64,000 bases of DNA from Limnanthes douglasii subsp. nivea (lineage: Eukaryota; Streptophyta; Magnoliopsida; Brassicales; Limnanthaceae), in NCBI GenBank assembly GCA_036936605.1, contig JAUPFV010000002.1, forward strand, positions 269,956,770 to 270,020,769, read 5' to 3'. Below the pieces are notes generated by a model. The model was given only the letters and a program-made list of their open reading frames with translations. It ran no database searches and was not told the DNA's origin. Made by a program: the position numbers and the translations under genes. Below, piece by piece: positions 34,311-48,060 of the stretch (position 1 is its first letter; each line of letters opens with the position of its first letter).

Positions 34311-34639
34311 GTTCATTTCCTCTCTTGTCCTACTAATTGGAGCTGGCTTTCGAAAATTTACGAAGTTCTTGGTCTTATCTCAAATCACAGCTACATTCTC
34401 TGTCAGATCAGTATAATATTATGGTTTGACCCATTGATTTAGCCTCGACTTGTTATAGTTGTTAGATGGAGCGTGATTTGAATATCTACCACTCCAAGGA
34501 GGCAAATTGTTATTCTTTTGCCTAGTCTGCTGATTACCATTTTTATTCAAGGGCTGCCATTGGTTATTGGCTGCCTGAGTCGAGTTGTTTGGAGTGCTAA
34601 CCGGTCCTCCTTGGACTCTAGTTGACTCCTCAACCTTGA

Positions 34640-35769
34640 TCTAATTCTCAACTTGAGCCATCAACGCTACAAAAGTTACAGCTCTTGTTTTCATAGTCCC
34701 ATTGGCCAGATCTCCTGACAATAATCCTTGGCAAAAAGCTGTCAACGCCATATTCTCTTCACACTTGTCCAAACTAGCTTTGGTCAAAACGAATCTCTTT
34801 GTATAATCTTTCAACTTCTCTCTAGGTGCCTGATTGCACTGGATAATGTCATCTCCATTTTCCCTCATTTATTTACTTCTCACAAACTGCCTTCGAAAAG
34901 CAGTATAAAAATCTCTAAAATTTGAAATGGACCCCCTCAAAATCCGATTGTACCACTTCAGAGATGTTCCCTTAAAAGTTTGTGAAAATGCGCGACAACG
35001 GTTCGGTCGTCATCTTCAAAGTTCATCATATAGTTCTTAAATTGTTCGATATGGTCATCGGGATCTTGCATCCCATCGAACTTTTCAACTTTAGAAATGT
35101 CAAAACGTTTCGGAAGCGTCATAGACCGAATTTTACTTGTCTACGGAGAGTTTCTCCAGTCGACACCTTGAACAAACTAATCATCTGTTCCCATCGTAGC
35201 ATATAGATTTCGATCAGTCTAAGCATACTAATTTGAAGTATTTCCTTCGCACCATGTCGAACGAGGAACATTATCCATTTTAGATTTCCTTTCCTTTTTA
35301 TACTTCCTCGACTGCACTCTGTCTGATTCCTCTTTCAAAGAACCCCTGTATCTTTTAAAACCCAAAGCTGAGCTTTCTACCTCCTCATCACTATAGGTTA
35401 TATACTTTTACTTGTCTTCTCTCCCCTTGCGAGAACAATATCACTCTTTAAGAGACACGAAACGCGGTTTTTTATGCTTTATTTTAGCTCGTCGATCAGC
35501 ACAAGATCGATCAGACTGGTCTCCTATGTCAGGTTTTTTTGTTTCTTGCCTAACCTCAGATTTAAGCTTCGCCAAGTGGATTTCTTGTTCTCGCCGTTCA
35601 TACGTTTCATTTAGTGCATTTATCTTGCCTAAAAGCTGGTTCATTCGCACATCGAATCTGATTGTGTCTGGATCGGAGATGATCCATCTAGCCTATTTTC
35701 ATCTCTCTGTAAATCATCTTTTAAAGTTTCCATTGCTGATCGAAGCGTATGATTGTTTTCAAGATTCAT
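34640..35769 (-). pseudogene. gag of gypsy II
   Basis: Capsid protein. The candidate start is the ATG at 35769 (MNLENNHTLRSAMETLKDDL), about 84 bases inside the primer site. A charged helical stretch follows (35650-35441, KINALNETYERREQEIHLAK). The retrotransposon gag domain is at 34980-34640 with GSISNFRDFYTAFRRQFVRSK-type sequence and a 76-codon open part DYTKRFVLTKASLDKCEE...ALTAFCQGLLSGDLA. Frameshifts at about 35650 and between 35400 and 35000, and stops near 34865 and 34640, inactivate it. Confidence 0.85.
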
Positions 35770-35852
35770 TGTATAAAATTTGACCAAAGAATACAACAAC
35801 ATTGTATCAAATTTGAACAGTTAAAGTCACTGATTCTTTATTATGTCCCCAG

Positions 35853-35876
35853 TAAAGTCGCCAATTCGGTGAGTAT
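35853..35876 (-). promoter_or_regulatory. primer-binding-like site of gypsy II
   Basis: Directly inside the 5' LTR the minus strand reads AATTGGCGACTTTACTGGGG, similar to the TTGGCGACTCxxCTGGGG phrase next to LTRs of many plant gypsy elements. The cognate tRNA is not assigned. Confidence 0.65.
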
Positions 35877-36224
35877 AGTTTTTGCCTTGGGAAATTATTA
35901 AGCGAATTTTAGAGAGAGAAAGAGTTAGAGAGATTTTAGAGAGAAAAAGTTTATGGACAAATGAGTTTAGTAGAAAAAGTGTTCAACCCCTTTATTAGGT
36001 TAACCTTGCGGTTTATATAAAGGAGCCAAAACTTAGCCTTAAAGGGAAATCTGTTACACAAAAAGATAAATTGCTCTTTATTCCTTAACAATTATATATA
36101 GTCACAAATGTTCTCTAAAACTTACATTATATATAAATGAAGGACTAAACTTACATTATTTACAATTTAATCTTTAAATTTACGTTATTTATAACTTAAT
36201 CCTTAAAATCCTACTTCCATATCA
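35877..36224 (-). repeat. 5' LTR of gypsy II
   Basis: 348 bp; on the minus strand it begins TGATATGGAAGTAGG and ends ACTCACCG. It contains a TTTATATAAA box (36012-36021) that could act as TATA for minus-strand transcription. Many substitutions relative to the LTR at 25639. Confidence 0.9.
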
Positions 36225-36405
36225 CTTAGTATTTGTGTTTTGTTAATATAGATAATTTTATATATTGTATTAAAATTTTAATAAAAAAGACATTTTAATT
36301 TTAATATGCTATTATAAGTTTAAGTTCAGGTTTTGTTTTCCATTTTGTGGACTGGAGTTGCTTTGGTTTTTCATTTGGAGATATTTTTTGTATTTTTAAT
36401 TGTTT

Positions 36406-36537
36406 TAGTCGTCGAGCTATTGTCAATATTTGTTACTGATAAACTATAAACGAAGCTGTGGTAGGTTAGATTAGTCGTCGAGCTATTGTCAATATTTGTT
36501 ACTGATAAACTATAAACGAAGCTGTGGTAGGTTAGAT
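36406..36537. repeat. 66-bp perfect tandem duplication
   Basis: Two identical adjacent copies (36406-36471, 36472-36537) of a unit starting TAGTCGTCGAGCTATTGTCA. No differences seen. Confidence 0.95.
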
Positions 36538-36779
36538 TAATTTACGGTTTGTTAAATTAGTGTTGAACATTTTTTGATAGTATTGACGGCTATTGGAATT
36601 ATTTTGGTGATTTTTTCTTATTATTGAAATTTTGTATGGTTTATAACTGGGTAGTATTGTTTACTATCATAGAATATTGTTTGTCGTTCTGACGATGGTT
36701 GGTGCTCTCGATTTTTTTATCAAGTTTTATAATGAGTGAGTATGATGGTGTATTATAATATATAAGGTTTTTAATCAAA

Positions 36780-36783
<4 letters not shown>

Positions 36784-36831
<48 letters not shown>
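36784..36831. repeat. (TA)n microsatellite
   Basis: About 24 uninterrupted TA dinucleotides. Confidence 0.95.
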
Positions 36832-36835
<4 letters not shown>

Positions 36836-39699
36836 TTTAGAGTTTAGAGTTTTGGATTTATATTTGGATATGAATTTCGAATTTGATGGGTATTTTGATT
36901 TAAGTTTGGGTTTGGTATTTTTGTTTTAGTTTGAGTTTATATTTTCGATTTCAGTATTTCAATTTGGTTTGGTTATTTTTGTTTTGTTATTTCGATTTGG
37001 TTTTTATTTCATATGGTTTTGGTAATTTTTTTTTTATTTTAACTTTGTTTTAAATATTTTAATTTGTTTTTGTTATTTTTTTGGATATTTCAATTTTGTT
37101 TTGACTATTTTAATTTGATTTAGGTATTTTTCGGGTTAAATGTGGGAATTTCAATTTGCTTATTAATTTTGTTCTCAATTTTTGGCTCTTGATTTCCAAA
37201 ACAAATGATATACGAAGAAGATGAAATAGAATAATTCGTTTGAAGAAGACTGTTTGAAGTCGTTGAAGACAGTTTGTAGATGATGATTAACTAAAGAATG
37301 ACTGAAATTTGCAGGGTTCTTGACAAAGTCACACACTCCAATTTCATCAATTGTTTTTGGAAAACTCTTGATACTTCTCACTACACAGTCACAAGTTTGA
37401 GTGGATATGTTAGCACATATGGTCCCACATATGTTAGATATGGTTAATCCTACATTATTGTTTCTCATATCGATATTACATCATTTGTTATTAGTAAGCG
37501 TGTGTATATATAGGACATTTATACTTATTATATTACACCCAACATTATCTTAATTAACCGGTTATTTCATAAAATATATGGTTTTGAGGTCAACAACCAC
37601 AACTGCCAACTCCGAGACTGTTCATGACACTACCGTGCTATCCTTAGACGATGCAATTGTTATCTACACTATCGCTGCCACCAATATAGCATTCGTATGT
37701 CATGGGCCGAACTTGTATGACACTAACATACTATGTCAGTCTACCTAGTTTTGGCTACCCTTTTTTTCCCTATATTAATTAAGATCGTGACCGAGCTTTA
37801 ATATATTATGCTTCAATTCCCACTCTTATATTTGAAACCCTTCAAGAATACCTTCAATACGTAAGTTAATCAATACAAAATAGTGAAGTACAATAATCGT
37901 GGTGATACAAAGTATCGCATTGAGTAATTCACATATTAATTGCTCGACATTAGATAGTCTCACTGACTCATATGTCAAGATTTTATCATGACATTTTATG
38001 GGAATGCTTATACCTGGCTTAATTAAATCTTCCCAATTTATTTCCATAACGTTGAGTCTCTATGGACCATATTTTGTGAGAAATTCATCTGAAGCAAGAT
38101 AATCCAATTATATGAGATTAATAATGTATTACATCGAGTAGCCGAGTAATAGCATGTAAGACTGCATGAAACCATTTTGAATAACTAAGAATAAATCGAA
38201 AGACTATTATGATTCAGTCAAATCTATCCCTTATTAGTATGATATTCTTCTCGGTCTCCTTGCCAAATTAATCATGAAAAAAAATCATATTTGAGCTTAA
38301 CAACGTTATTTTCCTCTAGCAATGCAAAAACATTTAATCGATTAAATGTTGCACGTGAGGCTCTCATGGAGTTCAACCACCTACGTTTTATCTATAATAC
38401 AAAAAACATAAACATATACATATCTTTATTTATAGTAAGATCAATTTACAGCCTATCTCTCATCTCCAACGAATTAAAAAACTTCAAATGCAATCTGGAT
38501 CTTCAGGTCAGGAGAATACAACAAGAAAAAAATAATGATAACAAGTTTTTCAAGTCTCGTGAAGAAACATTATTCACCAAGTTAACCATGAATGATATGA
38601 TTGTATACAAAGATACTAAAGGTTTCATCAAATTTTAAAAGCTCGATAAAATGTATACAATTTAAAATCAACGTAATTCGAATAAATTTTACAAGTACCA
38701 CAATTAATTTGGTAGGTAGCGGGTCGTTCTCATCTACATTATTTGTTTGGTATGCCAAGTCATAAAAAATATATTTTTTTCTCATCTATAGCTTGGATTG
38801 AAATGAGTTTAGATATAGAGTTGTGTTTGTCTTCAAACACAAGTTTTGGTTATTCTCAGGTCAACTATTTGGATAAGCATATGACCAACATCTCAGACTT
38901 TCTCTACTAGCCATGAAGTTCTCTCTCATTTTCCTTCCCATGACTTTAAGAGGACTATTTAGATGTAAAAACTACTAAAAAATAGGGTTATCAACAAGTG
39001 ATTCATGCTCCGAAAAAAACAAGCTCAGATCATAAGAGCCATTGTTCGAATGTAATTATCGTGAATTACGCATTCCCACCAGTTTTATATCCCTTTTTTG
39101 CTATCTTTGGCTACAAAAAATATGATAGTTTTGTCAAGTATGGAGCATAACCATAAAAAGCCCCTCATATTCAGATGTCTCCACAGTATTAAGTAATTAT
39201 GAATAATAAACAGAACAAACAAAACATTATTTGTATGCACCTTTTTTTGTTGAAACAACATACCTATTTTTGTCTCAATATATGTGGAGATCGACGAAAG
39301 TTTTAACGAGATATAAGGATGCTAATATTAAAATATTGAACCTCTTAGGTTAGCCTTGTAAGCTTTGAAAAGTTATCACCATACTATAAATAAGTGTATA
39401 ATTTATAACCAATTTACCTTGACGTCACTTGACGTGTTTAGCTCGATAGCTCGGCAAAACAGCCAGTGACCAATCATACACATTTATTTCAGATCGGCTA
39501 AGTGTAAAAATAATACTTAATCGTTTTGCTCGTACGTATAATGAGAAATAATAATTAAGAATATAATTGTATGGACTCGGTCCAATGTATTTTCCAAATC
39601 ATAAACAATTACATCAATATAAAACCTTAAGTCTCAATGAATCTTTAATAATTGCAATGCGTAACTAATATTAAGAAATTATGGTTATGACTTGGTAAT

Positions 39700-42600
39700 C
39701 CAAGCACAATTGATTGAATATATCGGTTTTATATACTTATGCGTCATTGGGGCATCGACTGTATATGGTTAGACATTGTCAATGAGGAATTAATCATTTC
39801 GGTTAAATTATTAGTTGTTTCATCCTAGAAGCCTTTGTTAAATCCAAACAACTATTTATACTAGAATTTTATTATCTGAGGAATCAAATACTTTGACTAG
39901 GAAGCCATTGGTCAAACCGATTAGGTTCATCTGCTAGGAAGCATTCGACAAAGATATTGATTGCTTCGGTTAGGATGACTTTGGTAAAACTGAGTCAAAT
40001 CATATGCATGAGGTCCTTTAAATGAGGCGAAGGTTTCTTCATGCTTAAAGATGACGGTTGAGGTAAGTTTGTATTACCCAAGAGTTTGAAAGCCTAGACT
40101 TGTGTTGTTAAGTGTGATTGCTTGTATTTGGTTTCAGTTAAACTGATTAGATCTATCTTCTTTTAAAACTATAATCAGTTACTCATTGTTACAGTATAAA
40201 TGGTTATTTATGTTAGGAGTTTGATGCATTTTGTTTTGGAGAGAGAGTCACACCAAATATTATAAATAATATCATTTATAATTCGAAGAATTTTACAAGA
40301 GTTTGATATATATATATATATATATTACCTAATATACTTTTTTAGAAAAATCTATATTTTATAATATTTTTTTTATTTTTTTATTTTGAAGAAAACAAGA
40401 TAAATTATATAAAACTAGTTTATAAATATTATTTAAAAAAAATGTCAATAATGAATATACCAAAAATATTTATGTTTTTAGATAATTAACCATAGAAAAT
40501 ACTAAGTAGATTTATTCTTAGGAAAATAAAAGGTGATTCTTGAATATTATCGTGTGCGAGCTTTAGAATATGAAGTTTCTGTAAAAATTATCTTTATCCG
40601 TTATTTTAATCTTGTATACCATTTTTATTGTTAAAAAACCATAAGAATTTAAATTGTTGTGGCTTAGAGAGAAATTCATGAAGTATTATAAATCTACGTG
40701 CTATACTTTCTCTTACTTTGTTATTGCTTTATTTTAATTTTCAGTAGAATTAGTGCATATCTAATAGACTAGTTCGTTAAACGATTAGTTTGATACTTGA
40801 ATTGATTGAATATAGATTGTACGTAAGTGTCACAATTAGTATCATAGCATGGTTACAAATTGATTGTTGACATTAAGACGGGACTAATGAAATTCGATAT
40901 TGAGAGATTTAACGGGAAATGAGATTTTGGAGTATGCTAAAAATTAATCGAGTAGTCCTCGTTCAATAAACGGTTTCTCCAGTCCTAGCAGTTACCTTCC
41001 TGAAATATTGTCTAAGGCTGAGAAGCAAGAAATTCTCAATACAACATATTACACAATTAATTTGTATCTGAGTGATAATATGTTGAGGTGGATCTCAAAA
41101 GAAAATTCAGTAGCTAAAGTTTGGAACAAACTGGAAAGCATGTACATGACAAAGTCCTTGACAAATCAAATTTATTTGAAGGTAAAGTTGTTTGGTGTCA
41201 ATATGCAGGAGAACAAAACTCATGATGAGACCCTTGAGGACTTCTCCAAAATAATGATCGTTTTGGTGAACATCGATGTCGAGATCACTAATAAAGATCA
41301 AGTAATGATCTTGTTAAACTCATTTCCTTATACATATGGAAAATTGTAGGATATTATCTTATACAACCAAGAAAAATTAACGATGGGTGAGTTAGAACTA
41401 AAATAAGGTCTAAGGAGTTGGAACTCATGTAATATCGAGGGGCTGAGAGTTCAGGAAGTATCCATGAAGACTTGGACATTAGATCGAGGTCAGAGAGAAT
41501 ATATACCAATAATTTCATAGGAAAATATAGATAAAAGTCAGGAAAGAAGTTTGATAAGTTCAAGATTATATATCACCATTACAATAACTTGGTACATTTC
41601 ATGAAATAATGTCCCGAATTATTGATGAAGCAAGGAGACTACATATCAGATCAATGGTATGATTTTGTTACTTCCGAAGGATATAAGTCTGCAGAGTTTC
41701 TGGTGCACTCTTCAGAAAATGGGAAAAAGGTGTGGATTTATATATTCTAGATGCTTATTCCATAAGAGTCCATACAGGAACTAGTTCGACTAATTTAAAG
41801 AGAATAATAAAGACATTGTGTTACTTGGCAACAACAAGGCTTGCAAGATAGCTGGAATTAGGTTTGTGAAGATTTATATGTTTAATAGTTGTAATTGGAT
41901 TCTAACAAATGTAAGATATGCCATGAATGTAATGAAAAATAAGTTGTCTATTGACGTTTATTCTTTGATCATTGAAAATTAAATAAGCATAGTGGTATTT
42001 TCCGAAGGACCATTAAATGGTACAACTATATTGCTTATGAGGTTAGAAAGGTGAGTGCGAATGGATTATTGAAGTTGCAAAAGCAAAGACTGTTTAGAAA
42101 AGACAAACTCTTTGGCTTGGAATTTTATCAATCCCGTATGTACAACAAAAGTAGCAGACTCAAATTTATAAGATCTAAACATAAAACAATGGGAACCTTT
42201 GAATACATATATGTTTATATCTGGGAGTTGTAAGGGTTCACTTGCATAAAGGTTATAGATTTATTTTGTCAATTATTGATGATTACTCAATGAAGCTATG
42301 GATTTATCTATTGAAGTCGTAAGAAGAGGATTTTTATGGGTTCAAGCAATGGAGGATCGTGGTTGAAAAAGAGTTGGCAAATAAGTAAAGAAGTTTATGA
42401 CATACAATGGTCTTGAATTCTATGCATATGAATTTACTGATTACTGCAAAGTAGTAAGGATAACTCAGCATAAAACTGTATAGGACACTTCACAGCAAAA
42501 TGATCATCCTAAAAGAATGAACAAAACCATTCTTGAGAGGGTGAGGTTCATGTTGGTTATTTCTATCCTCCCGGTATAGTTTTGGGCCGAATCAGTACTG

Positions 42601-43745
42601 GATGCTTGCTACATCATAAATAGATATCCATCTACTGGGATTGGCTTGTAGACTCCATAAGAGATGTTGTACTCGAAGAGTTCTTATTATTCAAATATGA
42701 GAGTGTTGGTTGCGTTTCTTAGGCGTATATCACATAAGACAAGGTGCAAGCAAGAGCATTGATGTGCTTATTCATTAGATATATGGAACGCATAAACAGT
42801 TACTAGTTATGGTGTATCAAAACGGGTTATCAGAAGTTTATAGTTAACAAGAATGTGACATTCAACGATAATGATTATGCTAGTTTGGGTGGTAAAATGC
42901 CTAAAGCCAACCTAATGGAAGAAACACACTTGATACTGAGGTGAATTCATCTAGAACATAATCTGTTAGTGGCTGAAGAGGAACTGAGCCATGAAATACA
43001 CTTATACAAGAAGTCTGTATGAGTCTATAAGGTAACAAAGGTCACCATGGCTACCAAATAACAATGAACAATACCATAAGATTCATATGAGCTCCTCAAA
43101 GGTACGGGTATGCCAAACTGACAAGTTCTGCATTACTTAGGACATCTGAAGTTATTCACTATGAACCCGAGAACTTAAGCTAGATAATGGAAAGTGAGGT
43201 TAAAAACAATTGGTTTGTTGCTATAAATGACGAAATGTAATCGATTCAAAAGAATCACATATGGGATCTAGTAGACAAACCTGTAGGTCATATATTGGTT
43301 TATTGCAAGTGGATTTTCAAAAAGAAAGAAACAATTCTCGGGGTTAAAGTGTCTCGGTATAAAGCCAAGCTGATTGCAAGACGCTTCACTCAATGGGAGG
43401 GTGTGGCTCATAATAAGATTTATCTCTTATAGTGAAACATAGTTCAGTGAGGATCATACTTGAAATTATTGGAGTTTAACATGAAGTTGGACCAGATGGA
43501 TGTTCAGACATCTCTTTTACACGAGACCATTTAAAAAACCATCTACACGAAGCATCATAAATATTTTGTAGACAACGAAGGAGTGACCATGTACATTTAT
43601 TAAATAGAGAATTTTACGGTCTAAAGCAATCTCCTTGACGTTAGTATAAGTATTTTGATGATTTTGTGGTCAAGAGTATTTATGATAGAAGCACTTATGA
43701 ATATATACATCGATAATTTAAAGCTTGTATCAATTTATCCGATCG
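39700..43745 (+). mobile_element. Ty1/copia remnant II (5' LTR-like region to RT)
   Basis: A primer-binding-like site at 40837-40850 (TTAGTATCATAGC, compare TGGTATCAGAGC complementary to initiator tRNA-Met) is followed by gag, integrase and RT fragments on the plus strand. The element ends abruptly in RT near 43740, next to an AT microsatellite. The sequence before 40836 is probably the 5' LTR, but its start cannot be fixed and no partner LTR is present; 39700 is a guess. Confidence 0.65.
40887..43740 (+). pseudogene. copia gag-pol pseudogene (gag, integrase, RT part)
   Basis: Gag starts MKFDIERFNGK (40887) and has an open UBN2-type segment (41008-41349) with VAKVWNKLESMYMTKSLTNQ and MILLNSFPYTYGKL, typical of copia gag. 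The nucleocapsid and protease are unreadable. Integrase phrases lie at 42400-42560 (a PQQNG-like segment near 42490). RT begins about 43190 with NNWFVAINDEM-like sequence, then KWIFKKK and a LKQSP motif at about 43625, and breaks off before the YVDD box. Dozens of stops; very old. Confidence 0.75.
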
Positions 43746-43766
43746 TATTTCTTTTTTTTTTAAGTT

Positions 43767-43771
<5 letters not shown>

Positions 43772-43815
<44 letters not shown>
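43772..43815. repeat. (AT)n microsatellite at the broken end of copia II
   Basis: About 22 AT dinucleotides just after the point where RT homology ends. Confidence 0.95.
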
Positions 43816-43821
<6 letters not shown>

Positions 43822-44459
43822 GGTTGCTATAACTTTTTTTTTTATTTTACTATTATTTTTTATAGATTTCCACACTTATATAATATTTTTTCTGATTTTA
43901 AATTTAATATTTATACGCTTTTATTTTTGTTAACTTGTAAATTATTGCTTATTAGTTGAGATACGGTATTGAACTCTTTCATTTATGTGATATTCCATGG
44001 TTTTGTGTGTTTCTTGTCATGAATAGAATTAATTTAGCTTTTTATGCTTTTTTTTCTTTGTACCTATTTTATTTTTTGCTTCAAATTTTTAGTATATATT
44101 TTAATCAACATGATGTCTTTATTGACAATAAATTTTATTTATTGATGTTATTTAGTCATGATTGTGTAATATTAATTTTTTTATAAAATTTGTGCAATAT
44201 AATTAAATATATTTTGATTGTTTTTTATAACGATAGTAAACTTCGAATAAATAATCTATATGGACTTACGAGAACTATTTGAATTTAACATACTACGTTA
44301 AATTTATGCATGCATATGCTATATAATACACCCCAAAATTATTTGGAGACCGGAATGTCCTATAAATATTTTGTAGATTAGTAAAAAAAATAGTTCTAAT
44401 AAATATCTATATATATATATATATAGCAAATCCCTAACTTTTAGATTTTCTTTCTTAGA
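43816..44459. other. AT-rich spacer
   Basis: Very AT-rich; the 76-codon frame at 43956-44186 is rich in Phe/Leu/Ile, a consequence of base composition. Confidence 0.5.
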
Positions 44460-44538
44460 ATAAAACTTAATTCTTGATTATCTTATAACTTTATCCATCT
44501 TCAATCATCAGTGGTTTCCGTCCAATGGGTCATAGGAT

Positions 44539-45170
44539 TTGTTTTCAATAGAGGAGGAGGGTGAAATCTCTTCAACGAATCCTTTAAACGATTCAGCTCA
44601 ATATTCTAGTGATATCGTCTCTCTTCTTGAAATAGAGTTTCTATTGCTGAAAAATAGTAGCCTTAATCAGCATCATGAAGATTCGTTGAAAAAGAATGAA
44701 TTATCCTTTCATTTAATTGCAGGAAATATCATAAATATTCGCAGCAACTCAACATTTAAGAAATCAAATGCAAAGAATTCAATCAACCATGAAACAATGT
44801 TAAGTAACAAGCCCAACAAGTCTTATGCTGATATTTGAAGCCTAGAATGCAAGACTTCTACCACAAAAAGGTTTCTATCGTCTAGAAAACTGACCATGTT
44901 GTGATTAGTTTTCAACACAAAGACAAACAAAAGTGCAAAGCCTATCAAAACACACAATTATAGGGAAATTTACTACTGCGAAACCAAGAATGAATGTTGT
45001 TAATAACTTTCTTGAAAGCTTCAGATTTGAAGGTGAATTTAACATCACTCATTGGGATTTCAGGCATCTATTTATAGAGTTCAATCTTAAAGAAGATATG
45101 GCGCTGCAGTAGGCACCAATACTATGAGGATCTTGAAATGGACCCCTTTCTTTAAAACCTTTTGACTGAC
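44539..45170 (+). pseudogene. LINE ORF1 remnant (DUF4283-like)
   Basis: The open part (44539-44838) is a polar, Ser/Asn/Glu-rich chain without recognisable fold. After frameshifts, 45000-45110 reads NNFLESFRFEGEFNITHW then DFRHLFIEFNLKEDM, which matches the DUF4283 RNA-binding domain found in ORF1 of plant LINEs. Stops follow. Confidence 0.65.
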
Positions 45171-45219
45171 TCTCCTAACTTTAACAATAATGAAGATCAT
45201 CATGACCTATTATTACATT

Positions 45220-47210
45220 GATGAATGATGAAGAGAAATTTATGCTGATGACCATTCAGAGTGAATCTGAAATTTATAATGTGATCAAATCTCTTAACTC
45301 TAATTGCGTTGTAGGCCCAAATGGTTCCAATAGAAAAAATAATTCAAGTTTTCAGGATTATCATTTCTAAAGACTTATTGAAGCAGTTGGAGATATCCTC
45401 AAAGTTAGTCATATCTCTAAAGGTGTTCATTTTACATTTTTATGCTTAATACATAAGTCCTCTTCTCCAAACACTTGGAAAGAGTTCAGGCCAGTTAGTC
45501 TTAAAACTATGTTCAACAGGATTATCTCTAAGGTAATTAGCTGCATGATTGCTACTTCATTGCCTAAAATAACATATAATGATCAGGGAGCTTTTGTCAA
45601 AGGGAGGAGCATCCATGAAAGCATTTTGATAGGCCATGAAATATATTATGACTCAAACATAAAGACCAGAGAAAATAATGTTCTTCTCAAACTTGATATG
45701 GCTAAAGCCTTTGATAGGCTTGATCATAGATTTCTATTAAGAGTTATGTCCTCATTTGGTTTTAGCTCTATGTTCTTAAGTCTAATGAATAAGTGTATAA
45801 ACAATGTATACTCTTCAATTGTTGTCAGTGGAGAAATGAAAGGCTATTTCAAATTATCTAAAGGTCTTAGGAAATGAGATCTCTTATATTCTAGTCTATT
45901 TATAATTGTCGAAGAATATCTTATCATGGATCTCAGTCATCTATCTTCTCAAAATCAAGCTATCAAATAAAAATATAGAGCAAATTATTGTGTACCTTGC
46001 TTAGCTTTTATCGATGATCTTCTTATCTTCAACAATGGGTATGCTTATTCCATCCACCCAAGTAACAACTTCCTGATTCATTATCAAAGAAAATTAGGTC
46101 ATCTCATCAACAAAGATAAATAAAAAATCATTGTCCCAATTAAAATGCCTCCTCGAAGATTTCAAGGTTTCGAAAGAATACTGAACTTCAAGCACAATCA
46201 CATCTCTTTCAAATATCTAAGTGGTATGGTTAATAAAAACAACAAGATCAACAACTTTGATGACAGGGTGTTCAAGATCAGAAATAAGTTTTTTGAATGG
46301 GACAGTAGCCTTTCATTCGTGGCAAGTTAACTTTGATGAAATCTAACCTATTATCTTTCCCTATTTTTACTATATAGAATGCTGTCCTCCTTAATGCTAT
46401 AATCCACAGAATCGAAACTCTCTATAATAAGTTTATATGGAGATCTAAAGAAAATAATTTGACTATCAACTGGTCTAAGTGAGATAGGCTTTTTAAACCT
46501 TATGAAGAATGAGGATTAAGTGTCAAGAAGATTAAATATGTTCAGGAAACATTCTCTTATAAGCTATGGCTGATATTCAGAAGTACAAAAACTCTTTGGG
46601 CAAGATGATGTCCTCAATATATTGCAGTAATCATCACCCTATTATAGCTTATAAACCAACTAGAAGCTCTAAAACCTGGATCAGATTATACAAGGTTAGA
46701 GATAAGTCTGAAAAGTTCATCTTTTGGAACCCGGGAAATACAAAAATTGTTTGGTTAAATCATTGGTGCTCTCCTAGACACTTCATCTACTTCAATGAAA
46801 CTGATGATAAAAGTCAGTTTGAATGTTCTGAAGTTATGAAATATTGAAATAATAGAACCTGGAATATTGATGGATTAGAAACCACTGTCATCATTTCAGA
46901 AATCTCAAAGATCCAGAAAGTTTTCCTCAACTCAAATCCTGACACAATCAAATGGTTTCTTTCTCTCGATGGTTCATTTAACTATAAAGACACTTTGAAC
47001 TCAATAATAATTTAAGAAAATATATCTAATCTCTACAAAATGACTTATAATTATATAACCTCTGAGAAATTTAACTCTCGATAATTGGCTTCCTATTGAC
47101 ACTATTCTTTAAAAGAAAAAGTTTCAGCTTGCCTCAAAGTGTTAGCACTGTGAGAACATTGAAAGTATAAATCACTTATTTGTTCATTGTTATGGCTATT
47201 AGATTGTGTG
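45220..47210 (+). pseudogene. LINE II reverse transcriptase and zf-RVT
   Basis: The RT leader (45240-45330) shows a NVIKSLNSNCVVGPNGS segment (KAPGPDG equivalent). The open stretch 45509-45877 has GAFVKGRSIHESILIGHEIY, NNVLLKLDMAKAFDRLDHRF and a KLSKGLRK end just before the GDPLSP motif. The palm box reads LAFIDDLLIF (46007-46018), so both aspartates survive. Open parts at 46145-46330 and 46566-46847 cover the thumb region. The zf-RVT domain is at 47090-47210 with NWLPIDT and SINHLFVHCYGY. Stops and frameshifts throughout. Confidence 0.87.
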
Positions 47211-47559
47211 GAATTACTTTGCCTCTCTTCTCAACATTAATATCAACAGGAATATAACCTTTACTCACCTAATAAGTTCCTGGTCTGGTAAAAACACTCA
47301 CATTAGAATCATATTCTCTCCTATCATAGCATGGATCATTTGATCTTCAAGAAACAAAATGAAGCATAAGAATCAAAATGTTACCCCAAGCTCAATGATA
47401 AATCAGGTAATATATATCCTCATTAGTCTTGACATGGCTAATCTACTCAAGAGGTATCATTAGGGAAGTATAGTAGTAAAGCTGCTACCCTGGGTTGTGT
47501 AAATATCTTGGTCATACCCATGATTCATGTGTCTCTTAAATGGAATAATCCTAAAGTTA

Positions 47560-48060
47560 AAAAATACAAACTTAATTCAAACAGGGCCTGTGGTAACTGG
47601 AGAATCCAATTGAGGTGGTCTTATCAAAGATTATAATGGTACCATAATTTTGGATTTTGGAAGACTATATAGAAAAAACATCCTTATTGTTGTTGAATGT
47701 AGGGCTTTGCTGGATGGTTTATTAATTTTTCAATCAAATGGTATCAATAGACTTGACATAGAAACTCATTTAAGCATTCTAACTAAAATGATCTTAAGAG
47801 GAAGATCCTATGGTTTCTTGAACCTATTATTAGCTGCTGTGGAAAACTTATATCATCATCAATGACCCTAACTCATATATTTTGCAAGATAAATAAGTCA
47901 ACATATTGGATTTCTAAACAAACTCTAAAAGACATGCAAAATATAGACTTCAATCATGCTCAAGCTTCTAACACCCTTAAAGTTATCACCTTGTTTGAAT
48001 GGTTGGGTACTGGCTACATAAGGAATGCCTCTGTTAAATAAATAATAAAGTTTATTCTTC
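47560..48060 (+). pseudogene. LINE II RNase H domain
   Basis: NSNRACGNW near 47580 corresponds to the first catalytic Asp motif (N-x-DGA, here lost). The open stretch 47650-47865 has LDFGRLYRK...VVECRALLDGLLIFQSNGI, matching the E-x-x-A-L motif of the plant LINE RNase H. Such a domain is typical of plant L1 elements. Confidence 0.75.

Larger units (their letters stand above)
25639..36224 (-). mobile_element. Ty3/gypsy retrotransposon II, Tat-like, with antisense gene (complete structure, 10.6 kb)
   Basis: Two related LTRs in direct orientation bound a minus-strand gag-protease-RT-RNase H-integrase order. A primer-binding-like site lies inside the 36-kb-side LTR and a polypurine tract beside the 25.6-kb-side LTR. 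The outer flanks TTTAG (25634-25638) and CTTAG (36225-36229) match at four of five bases, a plausible target duplication. Between integrase and the 3' LTR lies a 3-kb gene on the opposite strand, as known from Tat-lineage elements such as Grande and Retand. The LTRs are clearly diverged (well above the 4-5% of the copia at 56161), so this is an old insertion. Confidence 0.9.
36225..39699. other. AT-rich stretch with no supported gene
   Basis: Contains a duplication (36406-36537), a TA microsatellite (36784-36831) and a T-rich low-complexity segment (36840-37140) built from TTTGGTTTTGG-like words. Open frames at 37175-37468 (minus), 37826-38047 (minus) and 38291-38638 (plus, 115 codons) have no domain I recognise. 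Confidence 0.5.

Noticed and set aside
38291..38638. 115-codon plus-strand open frame between gypsy II and copia II
   Set aside because: I recognise no motif; it is overlapped by a minus-strand frame at its end and lies in featureless AT-rich DNA. A short host gene cannot be excluded but is not supported.
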